In this document: one piece after another, positions 30,476 to 35,676 of the stretch
Layout: each line of letters opens with the position of its first letter
Numbering within the stretch: the stretch's first letter is position 1
Source: a virus
Strand: one strand, 5' to 3'
Length of the DNA stretch: 35,676 bases
Virus record (IMG/VR): IMGVR_UViG_3300045120_000076
Span: 1 to 35,676 of that record
Notes under the pieces: generated by a model
What the model was told of the DNA's origin: nothing
Database searches by the model: none
The model's input: only the letters and a program-made list of their open reading frames with translations
Translations under genes and position numbers: made by a program

Positions 30476-32425
30476 ATGTCTGATGAACCTATCGTTGACC
30501 TCACATCACTTATCGCTCAGCTAGACCAAGCTAAGGCTGCTCATGCTGAACACACAGCTGAAGTCGAAGCTGCTAAGATTCAGCTTGAACTTGACATGGC
30601 TCAGGTAGATGAGGCTGAGCGTGTCCTGTCGGAGAAACGTAAGGCGCGCGACAGTACTGATGCTAAGAGGCGCTTAGCCAAAGCACAAGCACTGGCTGAC
30701 TACAACACAGTAGGTAACCTGGAGCGGCTCATCGCACAGGAGCAGGCCAATGAACTCAGTGCTAGGCGGGCACTTGAGAAGCGTCAACTCATTGAGGACT
30801 TGACAGCCAATGCTGAGTGGCGCACTAAGCTCAAGCCACATCAGCTTGATGGTGCAGTCTATCTTGCCAGCGCCCAAAGGGCTGTGTGCGCCGATGAGAT
30901 GGGCGTAGGTAAGACACCTCAGATCATCGTGACAATGGACATCCTAGAGGCACTAGGTGACGGCGGCCGTAAGGTGCTGTGCCTGTTACCACAGGAAATG
31001 GTGTCAGTGTTCATGGAGGAACTCAGGATATGGGCACCCGACAGGGCTGCCATCAAGTTGTCCGGTCTTGGCGGGCTGGCTAATACGCTCGAAGCCTTTG
31101 AGATGTACAGTAAGATGCTGCCTGAAGAGGGCACCTATGTCTGCGGCTATGAACTATACCGCAGGACTGCTAGCAAGGCACTTCAGGACATGGCTGTGCT
31201 TCAGCAGTTCGACACGGTGATATGTGACGAAGCGCATAACATCAAAGAGACCGACAACGCAGGCTTCAAGTCAGTGATGAAGCTGGTCAAGGCTTACAAC
31301 ACGTGCCCTGTCGAAGGATGTGGCAGGGTCACCATGTCACTCAGGCCAGACAATGACCGTGTTAACTACAGGATGGGACTGTGCATCATGCACGGTGAAG
31401 TTGAATCCATCCAGTCAGTGAAGAACGTCTATCCTATGACCGGCACGCCGATCATTAACCGACCCGACGAAATCTATCCGCTGCTGCACTTGGTTAACAG
31501 TGCTGCGTTCCCTAACAAGAACAAGTTCGGATATGACTACTGCACTAAGGGCTGGGACAATAAGCTCAAGTGGAAAGAAGGAGGCCAAGCCAGACTAGCA
31601 TCTAAAATCAAGGGCTCGTACATCCAGCGGTCCAGGACAGATGCAGGTATCATCCTGCCACCACAGCACATCACCACACATACCATTGAGTTCGACAGGG
31701 TGAAGTACCAGAAGCAGGCTTACCTGTTGCAGATGCTCAAAGAGCATTCACAAATCCTCATTGAAGAGGGTAAAGCAGCAGACATGAAGTCTATCCTTGC
31801 TCTCATCACACGCATGAGGCAGGCTACCTGTTGGCCGGGAGGTATTTGGCTCGATCTACCAGACCCGCAGAATCCTTGGACTGCACCTCCTGTTAGGACA
31901 CATGTCGGCGCACTCTATGAAGAGTCAGCCAAGATGGATAGGGCAGTAGAACTCGCAGATGAGTTTGTGGATGCAGGACAGCGTTACATCCTGTTCTCTC
32001 AGTTCAAGGAAGCCATTGATGAGTTCCAACGTAGGCGCGGAGATAAGGTAGTCGCTTACCATGGCGGTACACCTGAGAAGGTACGTGAGGAAATCAAACG
32101 TAACTTCAATCGTCTCTACGGTGAAGCCCCGAAATGGGAGGGCTTAGCAGCCCATTACCACACTGGTGGCATTGGTCTTACACTTACCGCAGCTACTCAG
32201 ATCATCGTACTAGATGAAGAGTGGAGCCCAGCTATGAACGCTCAGGCTTATGCACGTATCAATCGTATGGGGCAATCTGAGGAAACCGGAGTTCACATCT
32301 TACATCTGGAGAACAGTATCGACCAATGGCTGGCCGATATCATCGTGGAGAAGCGCAAAATTGTGGACGGTTTCGAAATGGAAATCACCTTCGCTCAACT
32401 CGCAGATATCTTCAATCAACTCTAA
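30476..32425 (+). CDS. SNF2/helicase superfamily 2 ATPase
   Basis: 649 residues from ATG 30476, chosen over an in-frame ATG at 30443 because the promoter's start point lies beyond the latter and AGGA precedes the former. Residues about 10-100 are coiled coil. Walker A DEMGVGKT lies at about 140-147, DEAH box CDEAHNIK about 250-257, motif III MTGTP about 325-330, and C-terminal lobe with TGGIGLTLTAATQIIV and motif VI ARINRMGQS about 592-600. Between the DEAH box and motif III is an insert with Cys/His (CPVEGCGRV, CIMHG) that may bind zinc. SNF2-type phage helicases are found with replication and recombination genes and may remodel forks or strip proteins from DNA. Confidence 0.9.
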   Translation: MSDEPIVDLTSLIAQLDQAKAAHAEHTAEVEAAKIQLELDMAQVDEAERVLSEKRKARDSTDAKRRLAKAQALADYNTVGNLERLIAQEQANELSARRALEKRQLIEDLTANAEWRTKLKPHQLDGAVYLASAQRAVCADEMGVGKTPQIIVTMDILEALGDGGRKVLCLLPQEMVSVFMEELRIWAPDRAAIKLSGLGGLANTLEAFEMYSKMLPEEGTYVCGYELYRRTASKALQDMAVLQQFDTVICDEAHNIKETDNAGFKSVMKLVKAYNTCPVEGCGRVTMSLRPDNDRVNYRMGLCIMHGEVESIQSVKNVYPMTGTPIINRPDEIYPLLHLVNSAAFPNKNKFGYDYCTKGWDNKLKWKEGGQARLASKIKGSYIQRSRTDAGIILPPQHITTHTIEFDRVKYQKQAYLLQMLKEHSQILIEEGKAADMKSILALITRMRQATCWPGGIWLDLPDPQNPWTAPPVRTHVGALYEESAKMDRAVELADEFVDAGQRYILFSQFKEAIDEFQRRRGDKVVAYHGGTPEKVREEIKRNFNRLYGEAPKWEGLAAHYHTGGIGLTLTAATQIIVLDEEWSPAMNAQAYARINRMGQSEETGVHILHLENSIDQWLADIIVEKRKIVDGFEMEITFAQLADIFNQL

Positions 32426-32438
32426 CCTATAACAACTC

Positions 32439-32454
32439 AAGACTGAGGGGTCTT
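32439..32454 (+). promoter_or_regulatory. Hairpin presenting the ribosome-binding site of the zinc-finger gene
   Basis: AAGAC-TGAGGG-GTCTT: a five-base-pair stem with the purine-rich ribosome-binding stretch (GAGGGG) mostly in the loop, five bases before the ATG at 32459. May tune translation or reflect chance. Confidence 0.4.
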
Positions 32455-32458
32455 AACC

Positions 32459-32983
32459 ATGCAACGTGTCATCATCCAAAATCTCTGCGACAGATGTTAT
32501 GACGAATCCGCACTAGAAACAGAAGCCTCGTTCATCATCAAAGCTACCATCAACGACACATCAGTCGAGATGGAACTGTGCGAGGATCACATAGATGCCC
32601 TGTCGGTGCGTGAGGTCAGCATGTACGGCCGACCACCGGAGAAGAAGCCCAGTAGGTTACGGGATCAGGCTCTGACCGTACCTCGACAGGGCAACAAGAA
32701 AAAGACAATCGCACCTGAGAATGCTGTGGCTAAGAGTTCTTCAGGTCACTACGTCGGACGTGAACTCATCGAGTGTGAATGGTGTGGATTCTCCTATGCT
32801 GGTGAGTCGGGCCTGTCCCTACACACCAAGAGGATGCACCCTGACCAGTGGGTTCCCAAGAATCCCGATAAGAACTTCAAGGAAAAGCAGAAGCGTGCCA
32901 TACACAAAGAGCATATGCGGGAGACTGCTGCTATCCAAGCCGCAGCACGTAAGGTCATAGTGACCGAACATGAGCGGGTGTAG
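32459..32983 (+). CDS. Zinc-finger protein
   Basis: 174 residues. The N-terminal half has CDRC and LCEDH about 35 residues apart (NLCDRCYDES...MELCEDHIDAL), a treble-clef-like zinc site reminiscent of regulatory proteins that also contain a helical region. A classical C2H2 finger follows at about residues 103-125 (ECEWCGFSYAGESGLSLHTK, RMH), then a Lys-rich helical tail. C2H2 fingers are uncommon in phages. It probably binds DNA and may serve the replication genes around it. Regulator or recombination accessory are both possible. Confidence 0.75.
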   Translation: MQRVIIQNLCDRCYDESALETEASFIIKATINDTSVEMELCEDHIDALSVREVSMYGRPPEKKPSRLRDQALTVPRQGNKKKTIAPENAVAKSSSGHYVGRELIECEWCGFSYAGESGLSLHTKRMHPDQWVPKNPDKNFKEKQKRAIHKEHMRETAAIQAAARKVIVTEHERV

Positions 32984-33021
32984 AATGGATGTCAACCAGC
33001 CTGACATGAAAGGACACTCAC

Positions 33022-33330
33022 ATGACTGCGCCAGCAGAACCAGAACCGATGTACGTGCCAGTCACAAACTTCAACTACCTGCCGGAAGGTATCGTCAGGC
33101 TCGAAGGTTATGTGCCGCCTCTCAATGGTGGGAACCCGGATGACATCTATCTGGCAGCACATAAGGAGCTTCTCGAATCGGACCCGAACGGGCTCGAATC
33201 GGGGCCGCACGAGGACAACGAGTGGGTTGACCCGAACGAGCCCCCGGACGAGGGGACGCCTGTGGCCCTGGAAGCCCCGGACGAGGACGAAGCCCCCGCC
33301 GACGAGCCCAAGCCCGCAGCGGCCTTCTGA
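33022..33330 (+). CDS. Small acidic protein with GC-rich 3' half
   Basis: 102 residues; ATG with GAAAGGAC upstream. The first 45 residues may fold (YVPVTNFNYLPEGIVRLEGY). The rest is a disordered Asp/Glu/Pro-rich tail ending DEPKPAAAF. Bases from about 33175 to 33325 are much more GC-rich than neighbouring DNA. The acidic tail ending in AF recalls that of the 26332 gene and, more distantly, SSB tips. A TAGAAT at 32981-32986 could be a weak promoter. Confidence 0.62.
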   Translation: MTAPAEPEPMYVPVTNFNYLPEGIVRLEGYVPPLNGGNPDDIYLAAHKELLESDPNGLESGPHEDNEWVDPNEPPDEGTPVALEAPDEDEAPADEPKPAAAF

Positions 33331-33333
33331 GAG

Positions 33334-33367
33334 CCCCGTTTCCGGCCCGATCCCTGAGCCGGTGGGG
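33334..33367 (+). terminator. GC-rich hairpin after the acidic-protein gene
   Basis: CCCC (33334-33337) and CCGGC (33342-33346) pair with GCCGG (33358-33362) and GGGG (33364-33367), leaving a loop of 11 bases. No T-run, as often in actinobacteria. Position three bases after the stop suggests a terminator. Confidence 0.5.
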
Positions 33368-33492
33368 TGATTCCCTTCACCATAGCGACAACTATCGCCG
33401 CCGTAGTGGACATCTGAGGTTAGCGTGCTACCATGATGTGAGAGCTTCCTGGTAGAGCGACGCGGAAATTAGCACGATCCCAGGACAAAGAG

Positions 33493-33570
33493 GTGCCCTG
33501 GCAGGCGAGTACGACTGATGACCTACTCATCAGGTACGGAAAACCTGCCGGGGTAACCGGGCTCATCTAA
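33493..33570 (+). CDS. Possible 25-residue peptide before the HNH gene
   Basis: GTG 33493 to TAA 33568-33570, with AGGA seven bases upstream and the stop 10 bases before the next GTG. The frame is open further upstream to 33442 without a usable start. The predicted peptide includes ASTTDDLLIRYGKPAGVTGL. Supporting points are the spacing, the ribosome-binding site and codon choice. Against it: the same bases fold into a strong hairpin, which may be the real function of the stretch. Confidence 0.35.
   Translation: MPWQASTTDDLLIRYGKPAGVTGLI
33500..33549 (+). other. Structured element upstream of the HNH gene
   Basis: GGCAGG (33500-33505) pairs with CCTGCC (33544-33549). Inside, GTAC (33509-33512) pairs with GTAC (33534-33537), and CTGATGA (33515-33521) with TCATCAG (33527-33533) around a CCTAC loop. 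All three stems are perfect and nested, more than I expect by chance. Upstream, CCAGG/CCTGG can form an alternative stem sharing bases with the outer helix. Possible regulatory RNA or leader of the downstream gene; not a tRNA. Confidence 0.5.
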
Positions 33571-33580
33571 GGTCTCTAAT

Positions 33581-34219
33581 GTGACAGTGTGCATCTCATG
33601 TCTCGATGAAATGTGTTTCATCTGCGAAGCCCCTAATGAAGAGGGCGAAGCCTGCTGCTGTAAGGGCACCTATGGCCGGGTATCTATGGCTGGCCTTGTG
33701 CTCCCGACTCAACTAACTGAAACGACAGGCAATCCAGTAGGCCGTCCCAGGATGAACGGTGAGGACATGAAGTCCCCACTCACAGCAGGTAGGGCCAGAG
33801 CAGAGGACATAGCTCCCCTGTCGGAAGATATGATCTGCGAATGGGCCATGTTGCTTAATGCTGGTGGAGGTATCTCACCTATCGTGGGCTGTGAGGGTAA
33901 CGTCGCCACGGCACGTCACCATGGCCCTGACAAGAGTACCTTAAATAACAACCCTGGCGTGAACCTTCACAGGATATGCGCCAAGTGTCACAATAGATGG
34001 CACTACAGGAATGATGCTTACTATGGTAAGAGGCCGGTCGATAACAGTGATTATCTCCCCCTTACTGAACATGGTGAGTGTCACCCACATGATCGTATTA
34101 CACAAGCCACACCTCTCGACGTACAATCTAGCAACATTTATTGGGGACAACCAGTACAAGGTCGCAAGCCATACCGTCATTGGGAGAAGCAAGATGAGCA
34201 AGCCACCGCCAGTAGGTGA
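33581..34219 (+). CDS. HNH endonuclease
   Basis: 212 residues from GTG 33581, eight bases after AAGG. N-terminal Cys cluster (CISCLDEMCFICEAP, CCCKG) likely binds zinc. The HNH core lies at about residues 105-145: TARHHGPDKSTLNNN, GVNLHRICAKCHNRWHYRND, with the first catalytic His near 113-114 and a CxxCH zinc-knuckle following. Such enzymes nick or cut DNA. Here it may be a free-standing homing nuclease or a packaging/recombination nuclease. It is far from the terminase genes, so homing or recombination is more likely. Confidence 0.82.
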   Translation: MTVCISCLDEMCFICEAPNEEGEACCCKGTYGRVSMAGLVLPTQLTETTGNPVGRPRMNGEDMKSPLTAGRARAEDIAPLSEDMICEWAMLLNAGGGISPIVGCEGNVATARHHGPDKSTLNNNPGVNLHRICAKCHNRWHYRNDAYYGKRPVDNSDYLPLTEHGECHPHDRITQATPLDVQSSNIYWGQPVQGRKPYRHWEKQDEQATASR

Positions 34220-34406
34220 GCCCTATGATGAGCAACCACCGCTACCGTATGATGATCCTCGCATGTTAGGTGCTCCTGTGGTCGTTATCCCAGCAACACT
34301 GCCCTATGTCGAGCCTAAGAGCGAGCACATCAAGGTCCAGAAGGAGAATGACGAGAAGTACAAAGAGGATAACAAGCCTAAGCCACCTAAAGATTTGACT
34401 TCTTAG
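34194..34406 (+). CDS. Small Pro-rich charged protein
   Basis: 70 residues from ATG 34194, with GGGAGAAG upstream; overlaps the end of the HNH gene by 26 bases. Pro-rich N-terminal half (MSKPPPVGEPYDEQPPLPYD), then a Lys/Glu-rich helix (HIKVQKENDEKYKEDNKPKP). Probably disordered; may be an interaction peptide. No family known. Confidence 0.55.
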   Translation: MSKPPPVGEPYDEQPPLPYDDPRMLGAPVVVIPATLPYVEPKSEHIKVQKENDEKYKEDNKPKPPKDLTS

Positions 34407-34432
34407 ATAAACCTGCTATAATTAGTATAGCA
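34395..34432 (+). promoter_or_regulatory. Strong promoter with an overlapping palindrome, driving the Cas4-like nuclease
   Basis: TTGACT (34395-34400), 16-base spacer, TATAAT (34417-34422) preceded by TG one base upstream (extended -10). TGCTATA-ATTAG-TATAGCA (34414-34432) is a perfect inverted repeat covering the -10 and likely the transcription start, a good operator candidate. The ribosome-binding site GAGGT follows before ATG 34456. Confidence 0.8.
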
Positions 34433-34455
34433 ACTACCACCAGAGGTATGTCCCC

Positions 34456-35319
34456 ATGTCATTCATGTCTGCTTCACACAGTGAGATCGACACCTACAAC
34501 GAGTGTGAACGTAAGCACTATTACCGCTACGGTAAGGGTCTTGAGTCCAAGACGGATCAGGATGCTCTTGTCAGGGGTAACGTCGTTCACAAGGTACTCA
34601 GTGAGTACTACCTGCTCCGTAAGCTTGACGCCTCACATGAGGAAGCGATGGAGCACGCTATCCCTATGCTCAGTACAGCGATGGCTGAGTACAATCCCTT
34701 TGATCCTGACGATATGATGTTCAAGATCAATAATCTGCTCTTCTGGTACTTCAAGTGTTACGCTGATGACACGCTGAAGGTGCTCGAAGTTGAGGTCAGC
34801 TACAAGGCTCAGCTTACCGATGACTTTGTATTACCAGTGGTGATCGACTTGATTGCCGAGATACGCGGCTATGGCATCGGTATCATCGACCACAAGGTGT
34901 GCTACAACTTCTTCAATGTGGATAAGCTGGACATGAGCCCTCAGTTGCCCCGGTATATGGCTGCTTCGACGGCCTTAGGCATCCATGTGGACTTCGTTAT
35001 GTACAACGAAATCAGGCACCAGAATACTAAGGAGAACGCTGCTGATCCTATGACCCGCTTCAGGCGCACTCAGGTGCCTCTGACTCCCGACAGGGTGGTC
35101 AACACCATGAGGGATCACCTACTGGCAGCACGTCGGATCGACCAATTCAAGGCTAAGGGCCTAGTAGGGTGGGAAGGTAGCATCCTACGGAACCCATCAG
35201 CATGTCAGTACTGCAACATGAAAGACTTGTGCGACGCTGACCTCAACAACAGAGACGCAGAACTCACCGAACAGGCATTCTACATCCCCCGTAAGCACCG
35301 TAGGAGTACCAGTGTATGA
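34456..35319 (+). CDS. Cas4/AddB-like PD-(D/E)XK nuclease with Fe-S cysteines
   Basis: 287 residues. Start SHSEIDTYNECERKHYYRY is the typical Cas4/RecB-type opening with Cys17. GNVVHKVL contains the conserved His about residue 45. The core site DLIAEIRGYGIGIIDHK carries the metal-binding Asp and Lys about residues 133 and 145-147. QLPRYMAAS matches motif QxxxY. Three Cys at about 250, 253 and 259 (CQYCNMKDLC) with Cys17 make the four ligands of the Fe-S cluster in Cas4/AddB. Such nucleases make single-strand ends for recombination. Together with the following Walker ATPase it suggests a single-strand annealing system. No cas1/cas2 or array is near, so it is not a CRISPR component. Confidence 0.88.
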   Translation: MSFMSASHSEIDTYNECERKHYYRYGKGLESKTDQDALVRGNVVHKVLSEYYLLRKLDASHEEAMEHAIPMLSTAMAEYNPFDPDDMMFKINNLLFWYFKCYADDTLKVLEVEVSYKAQLTDDFVLPVVIDLIAEIRGYGIGIIDHKVCYNFFNVDKLDMSPQLPRYMAASTALGIHVDFVMYNEIRHQNTKENAADPMTRFRRTQVPLTPDRVVNTMRDHLLAARRIDQFKAKGLVGWEGSILRNPSACQYCNMKDLCDADLNNRDAELTEQAFYIPRKHRRSTSV

Positions 35320-35545
35320 CGCTGATGTAGATATCATAGCAGCCATAATTAACCGTGAAGGTGGAGAGCCTGGTAACAGTATTCATGGTTGGAGATGTGA
35401 GTATCCCGAGAGATATGGGCCTTGTGACTGTGTAAGAACCATAGCCGAAGAGATTGTCAAAACATTTAAGGGGACTTCAAGTGACCGACCCAGTGTCTCA
35501 GGAATACCTGAACAGACTCCGAGCATCTATGGAGAAGCTGGCTGA
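35312..35545 (+). CDS. Small Cys-containing protein between nuclease and ATPase
   Basis: 77 residues; GTG start with AGGAG five bases upstream, overlapping the previous gene by eight bases. Contains WRCEYPERYGPCDC, three Cys that may bind zinc, then a helix (VRTIAEEIVKTF). The last 22 codons overlap the start of the next gene in a different frame. No family recognised. Confidence 0.6.
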   Translation: MYDADVDIIAAIINREGGEPGNSIHGWRCEYPERYGPCDCVRTIAEEIVKTFKGTSSDRPSVSGIPEQTPSIYGEAG

Positions 35546-35676
35546 CACTCAGCCTAGCTTCAAGGGGATGATCTACGGTACATCGGGTGTAGGTAAAACA
35601 GTCACTGCGATGATGCTTGCTCAGGAGATTACCCCTGTCGGCAGGAGCATTCACTACATCGACACGGCTCAAGGAT
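35481..35676 (+). CDS. Sak4-like RecA-fold ATPase, N-terminal part
   Basis: Only the first 65 codons are in the window; the gene continues beyond the right edge. GTG start with AAGGGGA six bases upstream. The sequence has a short helical N-terminus (YLNRLRASMEKLADTQ), then FKGMIYGTSGVGKTVTAMML, with Walker A GTSGVGKT at residues 33-40, and HYIDTAQG, the strand after it. This layout is typical of Sak4-type phage recombinases and related P-loop ATPases. Sak4 assists annealing with a single-strand binding protein. The overlap with the preceding gene (65 bases) is long but the ribosome-binding site is strong. Confidence 0.75.
   Translation, partial: MTDPVSQEYLNRLRASMEKLADTQPSFKGMIYGTSGVGKTVTAMMLAQEITPVGRSIHYIDTAQG

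Larger units (their letters stand above)
109..35643. repeat. Dispersed over-represented motif YCGACAGGG (about 61 copies, both strands)
   Basis: The 7-mer CGACAGG or its complement CCTGTCG was counted by eye at, to within a few bases: 110, 233, 1536, 2909, 4306, 4536, 5820, 5903, 6419, 7223, 7822, 8475, 8716, 9433, 10046, 10248, 11168, 11434, 12451, 12538, 12877, 13220, 14228, 14528, 14893, 15288, 16201, 17269, 18125, 18838, 19368, 20584, 20828, 21614, 21750, 22513, 22594, 23106, 23172, 23369, 23920, 24386, 24473, 25962, 26165, 27839, 28036, 28525, 29161, 29245, 29829, 30626, 31038, 31306, 31693, 32599, 32684, 33723, 33818, 35087, 35637. The preceding base is C or T in about 52 and the next base is G in more than half. 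About 36 are in the CGACAGG sense and 25 in the other on the plus strand. Nearly all are inside genes, in several reading frames. Confidence 0.9.

Noticed and set aside
33423-33460. AGCTTCCTGGTAGAGCGAC, like a tRNA D-arm
   Set aside because: No T-arm consensus, no matching acceptor stem and no anticodon loop at proper distance.
34456-35319. Cas4 homologue as part of a CRISPR system
   Set aside because: No repeats with regular spacers, cas1 or cas2 were seen; Cas4-like nucleases are frequent in phage recombination modules.
1-35676. Temperate lifestyle
   Set aside because: No integrase, excisionase, immunity repressor pair or attachment site was recognised. The XRE-like protein alone is not enough, though the missing part of the genome could hold such genes.

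Overview
This window is most of a lytic-looking, short-tailed (podovirus-type) phage genome. It holds one long leftward block of virion genes (about 1-25109, minus strand) and one rightward block of early/replication genes (about 25270-35676, plus strand), which diverge from a 160-base control region. Both ends cut through genes: a virion lysozyme on the left and a Walker-A ATPase on the right. No integrase, excisionase, partition gene, tRNA or CRISPR array was seen. An actinobacterial host is my best guess. The reasons are the frequent GTG and TTG starts, a Cys/His zinc protein of a type common in actinophages, a leaderless-looking mRNA start and two promoters that resemble extracytoplasmic-function (ECF) sigma sites. 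Base composition is near 50% GC, so the host is not one of the very GC-rich genera, and it cannot be named from sequence alone.

Leftward block, in order of transcription: an HTH protein; a probable small terminase; three tandem paralogous C1q-like fibre genes; a His-rich protein; the large terminase; a zinc-ribbon protein; a small acidic protein; the portal; a small protein; the scaffold; the major capsid protein; a two-helix membrane protein; an SGNH/acetylesterase-type spike; a small conserved protein; a head-tail adaptor; a tail-nozzle-like protein; several internal virion candidates (including a previously uncalled 26-residue membrane peptide); a 1892-residue giant virion protein; and finally a lytic transglycosylase/NlpC-P60 hydrolase. 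Junctions are mostly ATGA or TAATG overlaps, so this looks like one operon. Intergenic hairpins before the scaffold gene and after the capsid gene probably adjust stoichiometry.

Rightward block: an insulated gene of unknown function with a strong terminator; a 278-base control region; a monocistronic, probably highly expressed coiled-coil protein with its own promoter and terminator; a 535-base non-coding region with repeats, competing hairpins and a second copy of the same promoter module; a chain of eight small overlapping genes; a 99-residue protein; a SNF2-family helicase with its own sigma70-type promoter; zinc-finger and acidic proteins; a structured leader; an HNH endonuclease; a Cas4/AddB-like Fe-S nuclease behind a strong promoter with an operator-like palindrome; and a Sak4-like ATPase. 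The helicase, nuclease and ATPase look like a phage recombination/replication set.

The most striking feature is not a gene. A non-palindromic motif, YCGACAGGG (core CGACAGG), occurs about 61 times in 35.7 kb in both orientations, mostly inside genes. That is more than ten times the roughly four copies expected for a 7-mer. I know of no described function for it.
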